Source of the DNA: Ignavibacteriota bacterium
GTDB taxonomy: Bacteria; Bacteroidota; Ignavibacteria; UBA10030; SZUA-254
DNA length: 60,621 nt
NCBI GenBank assembly: GCA_025358305.1
Contig: JANYJZ010000029.1
Span: forward strand, 1-60,621
Reading direction: 5' to 3'
Shown: piece after piece, positions 53,905 to 60,621 of the stretch
How positions within the stretch are numbered: the stretch's first letter is position 1
Layout: every line of letters starts with the position of its first letter
Program-made: the position numbers and the translations under genes
Notes under the pieces: generated by a model
Seen by the model: only the letters and a program-made list of their open reading frames with translations
The model's database searches: none
Told to the model about the DNA's origin: nothing

Positions 53905-55707
53905 CTACTGCTGCGCCTTCTTCATTACGACCTTCATCGTCGTCCCGGCGCCGAGCTCGCTTTCGATCCAGATCTTGCCGCCGTGGGCTTCCACGATCTC
54001 GCGGCATATCCAGAGCCCCAGTCCCGCACCCTTGATTTCCTTCGCTTCCGCGGTGTCGACGCGGGAGAACTTCTGGAAGAGCTTGCTCACCTTTTCCTGC
54101 GGTATGCCGATCCCCTGATCCGCCACCGAGATCATGATCTGCTCGGCCGAGTCGTTCGTCACCGTGATCGTGATCTTTCCCCCCTTCGGCGAATACTTCA
54201 CTGCGTTGCTCACGAGGTTCTGCAGGACCTGCCGGAGCTTCGCCTGGTCACCCTTGATGAACATTGCGTTCGGGTCCACCGTGTACTCGAACAGGTGCCG
54301 GCTCGAGAACTTCACCATCGAGACCGCGTCCTGTATGAGCCGCTCGATGTTGACGATCTTGAAGTAATAGGTGAGCTGGCCCGATTCCATCTTCGTGATG
54401 GAGAGGGTGTCCTCCGCGAGCTGGTTGAGGCGGACCGCCTGGTCGACGATGAGCTGCATGTATTCCTTGCCGCGCGGCACGTTCTGGAGCGCCTCGTTCT
54501 TCAGGAGCGAACGTCCGGCGAGCATGATGCTCGACAGGGGCGACCGGAAGTCGTGCGAGACGATCCCGAGGAACTCCGACTTCAATTTGTCAAGCTCGGT
54601 CATCTTCATATACGCCCTGTTGATCTCGTCGTACAGCCTGGCGTTCTTGATCGCCGAACCGAGCTGGTCGCAGAGCGACCCGAGGACGACCGCGTCCGTG
54701 TCGTCGAAGGCGTGGAGCTTCGTGTCCTCGACGTTGAGAACGCCGATGACCTCGCCGTCGACGGTGATGGGGAGGCTCAGTTCCGATTTCGTGCTGTGGT
54801 ACTCGTATGCGAGGTACCGCGGGTCCTGTGACACGTCGTTCGCGAGGACCCGCTCGCCGTGCTTCACCACCCACCCGATGAACCCGTCGCCGACCTTCTG
54901 GCGGTACCCGTGCGGAAGGAAGTCGACAAAACTTCCGGCGTGCGCTTCGAGGCTGAGATGTTCCCCGTTCTCCGAGAGGAGGAAGATCGTGACGTCGAAA
55001 TAATTGAAGTTCTTCTGGATCGTCGCCGCGGCGAGATGGAGGAGCTCCTCAAGGTTGAGCGTCCCGGTGAGCTCGCCGGAGACCTCGTTGATGAGCTCGA
55101 TCTGCGTGATGCGCTTCCGAGCGTCCTCGAAGACCGAGACGTGCTTCAGCGAGGTCCCGACGTGATGGGCGAAGAGCTGCGCGACCGCCGCGTCCTCTTC
55201 CGTATAGACGTCGCTCATCGTCGAGCCGAAAAGGAGGGACCCGACCACCTCCGTGCCTGTCTTCATCGGAACGATGAGAAACGACGCGACGCCGAACTCC
55301 TTCAGCTTTCCTTCGATGACGTGGCTGAACGCGGGGCCCGAGCCAGCGCCTTCGATGATCGACGCCTGGTTCTTGATGACCCAGCCGAGCATCCCCTCGT
55401 CCATGCTGAAATGTTTGTGGTTGAGATCGGCGGAATCGGCGACGGGCGAAAGCGTCGTGATCACGTAATGGCTGGCGGAGCGATTGGCGATGCCGAGGAG
55501 GCAGACGTCGTACTTCAGGAGCCACTTTGCCTCCGACCGGACCACTTCGAAGATCTCGTCGCGGCTTCCCGCGCGCTCGATCTGGAGCGCGATCTCGAAC
55601 AGGGAGCCGAGCCGGGGGAGGATCGCAGCTCCTTCTGCGGCGAGGCCTTGCGTTCTCGCCTTCACGCTGCCGGAACCTGCTGCTTCGTCTGGTCGGTTGT
55701 TCGTCAT
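53905..55707 (-). CDS. Soluble GAF-GAF-HisKA-HATPase sensor histidine kinase
   Basis: Protein of 600 residues from the ATG at 55707; no membrane helix or signal peptide. Two GAF domains (about 40-190 and 205-365, with LIVPMKTGTEVVGSLLFG and LPITVDGEVIGVLNVED) precede a HisKA domain (H-box GIVSHDFRSPLSS near 397) and a complete HATPase domain (LQNLVSNAVKYSPKGG, ISVADQGIGIP, KGAGLGLWICREIVEAHGG). No partner regulator is adjacent in its operon. It lies next to the pst-phoU genes, and no PhoR is in view, so it may phosphorylate PhoB, but this is speculative. It follows purM by 34 nt. Confidence 0.9.
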   Translation of the reverse strand: MTNNRPDEAAGSGSVKARTQGLAAEGAAILPRLGSLFEIALQIERAGSRDEIFEVVRSEAKWLLKYDVCLLGIANRSASHYVITTLSPVADSADLNHKHFSMDEGMLGWVIKNQASIIEGAGSGPAFSHVIEGKLKEFGVASFLIVPMKTGTEVVGSLLFGSTMSDVYTEEDAAVAQLFAHHVGTSLKHVSVFEDARKRITQIELINEVSGELTGTLNLEELLHLAAATIQKNFNYFDVTIFLLSENGEHLSLEAHAGSFVDFLPHGYRQKVGDGFIGWVVKHGERVLANDVSQDPRYLAYEYHSTKSELSLPITVDGEVIGVLNVEDTKLHAFDDTDAVVLGSLCDQLGSAIKNARLYDEINRAYMKMTELDKLKSEFLGIVSHDFRSPLSSIMLAGRSLLKNEALQNVPRGKEYMQLIVDQAVRLNQLAEDTLSITKMESGQLTYYFKIVNIERLIQDAVSMVKFSSRHLFEYTVDPNAMFIKGDQAKLRQVLQNLVSNAVKYSPKGGKITITVTNDSAEQIMISVADQGIGIPQEKVSKLFQKFSRVDTAEAKEIKGAGLGLWICREIVEAHGGKIWIESELGAGTTMKVVMKKAQQ

Positions 55708-55741
55708 GGTCGCACGATCCTTCCTTCGATGTGGCAAATGT

Positions 55742-56743
55742 TCATTCCGGGACGACGTCGCCGATGACAAACGGCCGTTCGCCCATGTTCTGAAGCGTCC
55801 GGAGGATCTTCTCCGCGCCCGTGTTCGACGCGATGAAGATCAGGCCGACGCCGAGATTGAAGGCCCGCCGCATGTCCTTCTCCGGCACGCGTCCCGTCTT
55901 CTGAATGAGAGAAAAGATGGCGGGACGCTCCCAGCGCCGCCAGTCGATCTTGAGCGCCAGTCCCTTCGGGACGACGCGGGACGTATTGCCGACGATGCCG
56001 CCGCCGGTGATATGCGCCATGGCGTGCAGGCCCGGGACCGACGCGACCGCACGGATCGCGCCGAGGTACGACCGGTGGACCGCAAGAAGGGCCTCGCCGA
56101 GCCGCATGCCGAGCTCGTCGATATGGTCGTCGTGCTCGAACTTTTCAAACAGGACCGTTCTGGCGAGCGAGTAGCCGTTCGTATGGAGACCGGTGGAAGG
56201 GAGGGCGACGAGCACGTCGCCGGCTGCGACCTTCCGTCCGTCGACGATCTTCTTCTTATCGACGACGCCGACGATCATCCCTGCGATGTCGTATTCCTGG
56301 TCCCGGTAGAACCCCGGCATCTCCGCGGTCTCCCCGCCGACGAGGGAGCAGCCGTTCTCCTTGCAGGCGACCACCATGCCGCCGACGACGACGGCGGCGA
56401 CGGCCGGGAGAAGTTTGCCGGTCGCGAAATAATCGAGAAAGAAAAGCGGCGTAGCGCCGCAGACAGCGATGTCGTTCACGCAGTGGTTGACGAGGTCCTG
56501 GCCGATGGTGTCGTGCCGTTCCATGAGGAAGGCGACTTTGAGCTTCGTCCCGACGCCGTCGACGCTCGAGACGAGCACCGGTTCCCGCAAATCCTTGAAC
56601 GAGGCGCTATAGAACGAGCCAAATGCGCCGATGTCGGCCAGAACGGCCTTCGAAAAGGTCGACCGCACGCGTTCCTTGATGCTCCCGACAAAGACGTCGC
56701 CCGCGGCGATGCTGACCCCTGCTTGTTCGTACGTTTTACTCAA
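55742..56743 (-). CDS. purM: Phosphoribosylformylglycinamidine cyclo-ligase (AIR synthetase)
   Basis: Purine biosynthesis step 5, ATP-dependent; 333 residues. The start is a TTG at 56743 with GAAGG at ideal spacing, giving LSKTYEQAGVSIAAGD as the family N-terminus; an upstream ATG (56848) would add 35 unrelated residues. Motifs are clear: SSVDGVGTKLKVAF, VNHCVNDIAVCGATPLFFLDY, LVGGETAEMPGFY, LPSTGLHTNGYSLAR and HITGGGIVGN. A weak promoter candidate (TTGTGC 56811-56816, 18 bp, TATAGT 56787-56792) lies upstream. Confidence 0.95.
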   Translation of the reverse strand: MSKTYEQAGVSIAAGDVFVGSIKERVRSTFSKAVLADIGAFGSFYSASFKDLREPVLVSSVDGVGTKLKVAFLMERHDTIGQDLVNHCVNDIAVCGATPLFFLDYFATGKLLPAVAAVVVGGMVVACKENGCSLVGGETAEMPGFYRDQEYDIAGMIVGVVDKKKIVDGRKVAAGDVLVALPSTGLHTNGYSLARTVLFEKFEHDDHIDELGMRLGEALLAVHRSYLGAIRAVASVPGLHAMAHITGGGIVGNTSRVVPKGLALKIDWRRWERPAIFSLIQKTGRVPEKDMRRAFNLGVGLIFIASNTGAEKILRTLQNMGERPFVIGDVVPE

Positions 56744-56833
56744 TCTGGCCTTCTCCGTAGAATGTTCCCTAAATCGCGTTAATATAACTATATCTGATCT
56801 TAAAAAAAAAGCACAATCGCAAAAATTTTCCCC

Positions 56834-56862
56834 TTGCAGAAGTGCCATTCTGTCGCTATATT
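56834..56862 (+). promoter_or_regulatory. Promoter of the FAH-family gene
   Basis: TTGCAG (56834-56839), 17-bp spacer, TATATT (56857-56862), extended to TATATTTG. The start is about 56869; the leader is only about 14 nt. Confidence 0.7.
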
Positions 56863-56882
56863 TGAGGGTCTACTAAGAAAAT

Positions 56883-57545
56883 ATGATAATTTTGCAATTT
56901 ATCGATAGTCAGAAGACGTTGGCACTCGGGAAGATCGTCTGCCTCGGCCGGAATTATGCCGAACACGCGAAGGAAATGCACACTGAGGTGCCTTCCTTTC
57001 CTGTGATCTTCCTCAAGCCCCCGTCCGCCGTGATCTCTGACGGGATGACGATCGTCCGCCCAAGCATTTCCCGGGAGATGCACCACGAGGTGGAACTCGT
57101 CGTCGCGATCGGGAAAAGGGGGAAGAATATCCCGGCCTCGGCCGCCCTCTCGCACGTGTGCGGATACGCCGTCGGCCTTGACATGACGCTTCGAGACGTC
57201 CAGAGCGAGGCGAAGAAGAAAGGGCTCCCCTGGAGCGTTGCCAAGGGGTTCGATACGTCGGCGCCAGTTTCCGCGATCGTCCCGTCGTCGCGGATCCCCG
57301 ACCCCCAGGCTCTGACGATCTCCTGCAAGGTCAACGGTGCCGTTCGGCAGCGCACATCCACGGGCAAGATGATCTTCTCCGTTCCCGCCATGATTGAGTA
57401 CGTCTCGTCCATCTTCACGCTCGAGGAAGGGGACCTCCTCTTTACGGGCACGCCCGAAGGCGTCGGGCCCGTGAACGCGGGCGACGTCATCTCCGCTGAT
57501 CTCGAAGGCTTCACTTCCATCACGCTCCACGTCGCGGCCGCCTAG
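56883..57545 (+). CDS. Fumarylacetoacetate-hydrolase family enzyme (acylpyruvase-like)
   Basis: Protein of 220 residues, the size of the FAHD1/YcgM class that hydrolyses acylpyruvates or decarboxylates oxaloacetate. KIVCLGRNYAEHAKEM opens the family core. The metal ligands lie in MHHEVELVVAIGKRG (E-x-E) and GYAVGLDMTLRDVQ (Asp); KGFDTSAPVS and FTGTPEGVGPVNAGD are further landmarks. The M23 peptidase gene follows closely and may be co-transcribed. The exact substrate cannot be told from sequence. Confidence 0.92.
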   Translation: MIILQFIDSQKTLALGKIVCLGRNYAEHAKEMHTEVPSFPVIFLKPPSAVISDGMTIVRPSISREMHHEVELVVAIGKRGKNIPASAALSHVCGYAVGLDMTLRDVQSEAKKKGLPWSVAKGFDTSAPVSAIVPSSRIPDPQALTISCKVNGAVRQRTSTGKMIFSVPAMIEYVSSIFTLEEGDLLFTGTPEGVGPVNAGDVISADLEGFTSITLHVAAA

Positions 57546-57611
57546 AGGAACGAGAGCATCCTACGGCATTTCATCATATCGGTCGTCATCGTCGCCCTGC
57601 AGCTCTCCCCG

Positions 57612-59849
57612 GTGATGCTTGTCTCGGTCGCCGTCGCCGACAGACCGGCTTCGCTCGGCGCGTCCCATACCGCCGCTGCTTCCTTCGATTCGGTCCGGAC
57701 AGACCTCAGCGACTATATCTGGCCGACCGACGCGAGCACCCGGATCACCTCGTCGTTCGCCGAATACCGGTCGACGCACTTCCACGGCGGTATCGACATC
57801 AGCACGAACGGACAAACGGGCTACAAGGCGTTCGCCGTGCGCGACGGGTACGTCTACAAGATCGTCGTGGCCCCGAACGGCTATGGCAAGATGCTCTATC
57901 TCCGGCACAACGACGGGTACGTCAGCACCTACGCCCATCTCAAGGGATTCAACGAGGAGATCAGCCGCGTCGTGCGGGAGGAACAGTACCGCAAGGGTTC
58001 CTACCCGGTCGATCTGACCCTTCCTCCGGGACAGATCACGGTGAAGAAAGGGGATGTCGTCGCCTATACCGGCGACACGGGCTTCGGCCCGCCGCACCTC
58101 CACTTCGAGATCCGCGACGAGAACCTCAACCCGGTGAACCCGCTCCTCCTCACGAACTTCACGCACGAGGACAACATCGCGCCGGCGATCCGCCGGTTCA
58201 TGGTGGAGCCCTTGGACGCGTCTTCCACCGTCGAACAAAAGAACGAGCCGCGGTACTACTCGCGCTTTCCCGGTTCGAAGAAGGGCCTCCGCCTCCCCCA
58301 AACGATCCGGCTCCACGGCCGCATCGGCTTCGGCGTCGAGGCGCTGGACCGAGCGGAGGGTTCCTGGAGCCGCTCCGGCATCCACCGAATGGAGCTCTAC
58401 GTCGATGACCGCCTCACTTATGCGATGCAGCTCGACCGCATCCCGATGCTCGAGTCGAAGATGATCCTCCTCGCCTACGATCTCCCGACGATCCGGGACG
58501 GCAAGGGGAAGTTCCAGAAGCTCTATATCGACGAGGGAAACGACCTGCCGATCTACGAGAACCGCCCTGTGGGCTCGGGGATCATCGTCACCGATGACCT
58601 GCCGGAAGGCATGCACGACTTCCGGGTCGTCTGCATGGACATGAGCGGCAATTCAACGAAGCTCGAAGGGACGTTCATCGCGAACCATCGCCCCCGCGTC
58701 GCCGTCCGCACGGTCGACAGCGACGGGATCGTCCTTGTCGGCGAGGGTCTGGAGAACGTCGCCCGATGCACGATCTATGGCAAGAAGAACTTCTCGCCGG
58801 TCTGGTCCCAGCACACGCTCGAGAAGGGACGGTTCGAGCAGGACGGGACCGGGATCGAGCTGCCGGTCGACACGAAGCCGTATGACATCGTGAAGATCGT
58901 CGTCGAATCGAAGTCCGGCTCGCAGTCGGCGCCGCTGTTCTGTTACCTGCGGAAGCCCGACGGGCCCGAGCACAAGGTCTTCCTGGACCACGAGGTCGTC
59001 GGGAACAGCATACGGGTGACCGTGAGCTCCGCAGGCATCCTGACGGCCATCCCGGCGGTCGTGCTCACCGAAGGTACCCGCAATCGTCCCGTCCCGATGG
59101 AGGCGGTCGACCTCTCTACGTACGTCGGGGTCATCGCACTCTCCGACGAGGTCAACGGCCGGAGGATCCTCCACGCCGACGCGGAGGTGAATCGGAAGAC
59201 GGTCACCGCCGACGACGACTTCGAGGTGTTCCCGCTCCCCTCGAAACGCACCGGCTCCTTTGAGACGGGTCCCGGCGGCCTGCACGTTGTGTACGACTCC
59301 GCAGCGGTCTACTCGCCGCTGTTCATAAATATCACGGGAGAGCCGGGCAAGCACGGGGAGGTCTATTCCCTCGAGCCCCAGGATGTCCTTCTCTCCCGCG
59401 GGATCACCGTCACCCTCCCCGCGCCCGCGGCCGCCGCGAACGAACGGGTCGGCCTCTACTTCCGCGCCTCCGGAAGTTGGGTCTTCCAGACCTCGCAAGT
59501 CGATCCCGGGGGCAAGAGCTACTCCGCGCTTCTCGACCGGACGCTCGGCGATCTCGCCCTCTTCGCCGACGATCAGAAGCCGTCCGTCGGCAGGCTCAAA
59601 GTGCTGCCCAGAGGCGGAAAGCTCCACGTCGCATTCCGGTACACGGACAATCTCTCCGGTGTTGACGCGAACGAAATAAAGCTGTACATTGATGATGCAC
59701 TCGCGGTCCCCGAAGTTGACGGCGAAAAGAAGCGGGCATCGTACGAGTCCAGCGAACCCCTTCCGCGTGGAAAACACCGCTTGGTGGTCTCTCTCCGCGA
59801 CCGCGCCGGCAACCTGACCGAGGAAGTGCGGACCTTCACCGTCCGGTAG
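57612..59849 (+). CDS. M23-family metallopeptidase, secreted, with large C-terminal extension
   Basis: Protein of 745 residues from the GTG at 57612. The M23/LytM domain (about 35-190) has its zinc ligands in HFHGGIDIS and [16 protein letters not shown]. The following ~550 residues are beta-rich, probably several Ig-like modules (final ones: [23 protein letters not shown] and [14 protein letters not shown]). Upstream, the same frame is open back to the FAH stop and encodes a good signal peptide (FIISVVIVALQL...), with AGAGGA 8 nt before an ATC codon at 57558. The true start may therefore be an unusual ATC, or a mutated or misread ATG. Role: probably cell-wall hydrolysis, or a LytM-type envelope factor. 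Confidence 0.88.
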   Translation: MMLVSVAVADRPASLGASHTAAASFDSVRTDLSDYIWPTDASTRITSSFAEYRSTHFHGGIDISTNGQTGYKAFAVRDGYVYKIVVAPNGYGKMLYLRHNDGYVSTYAHLKGFNEEISRVVREEQYRKGSYPVDLTLPPGQITVKKGDVVAYTGDTGFGPPHLHFEIRDENLNPVNPLLLTNFTHEDNIAPAIRRFMVEPLDASSTVEQKNEPRYYSRFPGSKKGLRLPQTIRLHGRIGFGVEALDRAEGSWSRSGIHRMELYVDDRLTYAMQLDRIPMLESKMILLAYDLPTIRDGKGKFQKLYIDEGNDLPIYENRPVGSGIIVTDDLPEGMHDFRVVCMDMSGNSTKLEGTFIANHRPRVAVRTVDSDGIVLVGEGLENVARCTIYGKKNFSPVWSQHTLEKGRFEQDGTGIELPVDTKPYDIVKIVVESKSGSQSAPLFCYLRKPDGPEHKVFLDHEVVGNSIRVTVSSAGILTAIPAVVLTEGTRNRPVPMEAVDLSTYVGVIALSDEVNGRRILHADAEVNRKTVTADDDFEVFPLPSKRTGSFETGPGGLHVVYDSAAVYSPLFINITGEPGKHGEVYSLEPQDVLLSRGITVTLPAPAAAANERVGLYFRASGSWVFQTSQVDPGGKSYSALLDRTLGDLALFADDQKPSVGRLKVLPRGGKLHVAFRYTDNLSGVDANEIKLYIDDALAVPEVDGEKKRASYESSEPLPRGKHRLVVSLRDRAGNLTEEVRTFTVR

Positions 59850-59907
59850 CCCTCTGGACAGGCGAGTGCTTCGCGCCTCCGCCGCTCATAATCGAACACT
59901 CTTCACA

Positions 59908-60621
59908 ATGTCTGAACTTCCAAAAGCATACGTCGCAAAGGACGCAGAAGCAAAGTGGTATCCCTGGTGGGAGAAGAAGGGTTTCTTCCACGCGCGCGTC
60001 AATCCCGCGAGAAAGCCGTACACTGTCGTCATTCCGCCGCCGAACATCACCGGCATCCTCCACATGGGGCACGTCCTGAACAACACCATACAGGACGTCT
60101 TCGTGCGCTGGAAGAGGATGCAGGGATTTGAGACGCTCTGGATGCCCGGGACGGACCACGCGGGGATCGCCACGCAGAACGTCGTGGAGAAGACGCTCGC
60201 GAAGGAAGGGAAGACGAGGCATGACCTCGGCCGCGACGAGTTCCTGAAGCGCGTCTGGAAATGGAAGGAGCTCTACGGAAGCACGATCATCCAGCAGCTG
60301 AAGACCCTTGGGGTCTCCTGCGACTGGGAGCGCGAGCGCTTCACGATGGACGAGGGCCTGTCCGAGGCTGTCCAGGAGATCTTTGTCCGCCTCTACGAGA
60401 AGGGCCTCATCTACCGGGGCAAGTACATTGTGAACTGGTGCCCGAAGGATCACACGGCGATCAGCGACGACGAGGTGAACCCCGTCGAACAGCAGGACAA
60501 GCTCTACTACATCCGGTATCCGATCAAAGACTCCTCGGAGTTCGCGGTCGTCGCGACCACCCGGCCGGAGACCATCCTCGGCGACACCGGTTTCGCCGTC
60601 AATACCCGCGACCAGCGCTAC
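59908..60621 (+). CDS. valS: Valyl-tRNA synthetase, N-terminal part (runs off the window)
   Basis: First 238 codons of a class Ia aminoacyl-tRNA synthetase, open to the window end. [21 protein letters not shown] is the usual ValS N-terminus. The HIGH motif appears as [18 protein letters not shown], then [18 protein letters not shown] and the start of the CP1 editing domain ([18 protein letters not shown]). The KMSKS motif lies outside. It begins 58 nt after the M23 gene; no clear promoter is seen. Confidence 0.96.
   Translation, partial: MSELPKAYVAKDAEAKWYPWWEKKGFFHARVNPARKPYTVVIPPPNITGILHMGHVLNNTIQDVFVRWKRMQGFETLWMPGTDHAGIATQNVVEKTLAKEGKTRHDLGRDEFLKRVWKWKELYGSTIIQQLKTLGVSCDWERERFTMDEGLSEAVQEIFVRLYEKGLIYRGKYIVNWCPKDHTAISDDEVNPVEQQDKLYYIRYPIKDSSEFAVVATTRPETILGDTGFAVNTRDQRY

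Overview
The window looks like a chromosomal segment of a GC-rich member of the Bacteroidota/Ignavibacteriota/Chlorobiota group. Support: a secreted giant ending in a type IX secretion sorting domain of the 'QNYPNPFNP' kind common in Ignavibacteria, a short primary sigma factor without region 1.1, and a parA-parB-(ridA)-DUF5683 cluster typical of this superphylum. There are no rRNA or tRNA genes, CRISPR arrays, insertion sequences or phage genes. The first 19 bases are pure C, so base 1 is probably a contig edge.

Layout. 0.2-4.3 kb: a secreted Asp-box/SdrD-B/T9SS protein. 4.4-8.2 kb (minus): HerA-type ATPase, SpoIIE-type phosphatase, DUF1684 lipoprotein and a 34-residue membrane ORF. 8.5-21.7 kb: a DNA-repair block with uvrA (plus) facing a minus-strand run of Nif3, zinc-ribbon protein, RNase HI, RNase P RNA, recJ, yebC, ruvC, ruvA, ruvB, PPC-domain protein, acylating aldehyde dehydrogenase and alkyl-adenine glycosylase. 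21.7-24.8 kb: a tiny leaderless ORF with a terminator, a REC-HisKA protein, and a divergent two-GAF/degenerate-GGDEF protein. 24.8-26.5 kb: a small zinc protein, an AbrB/PIN pair and two microcompartment vertex proteins. 26.6-34.0 kb (plus): primary sigma factor, NlpC/P60, def, fmt, rhodanese, MauE-like, parA, parB, ridA, DUF5683. 34.0-42.2 kb (minus): ABC-F ATPase, an Asp-box protein, a sugar-dehydrogenase/expansin fusion and a frameshifted acetyltransferase. 42.3-53.9 kb (plus): a phosphate regulon. 53.9-60.6 kb: soluble GAF histidine kinase, purM, acylpyruvase-like enzyme, M23 peptidase and the start of valS.

Two groupings stand out. The phosphate regulon is preceded at three places by a TTAACA-N5-(T/A)TAACM direct repeat, taken here as the Pho box. 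Its central operon runs phoB-sixA-tmkA-tmkB-ppx-pstS with four overlapping junctions and holds two unexplained thymidylate-kinase-like proteins, the second with Arg in place of the P-loop Lys. Separately, an aldehyde dehydrogenase with a microcompartment-type C-terminal targeting helix sits in the ruv operon, while two vertex (EutN/CcmL) genes lie 12 kb away and no hexameric shell gene is in view.

The promoters are strikingly uniform: at least fourteen intergenic sites read TTGnnn, exactly 17 bp, TAnnnT. This is close to the general sigma-70 pattern and unlike the classical Bacteroidetes -33/-7 pattern. No gene-free stretch exceeds about 300 bases except 18,879-19,395, which holds the RNase P RNA, and 7,971-8,470, which holds the small membrane ORF and promoters.
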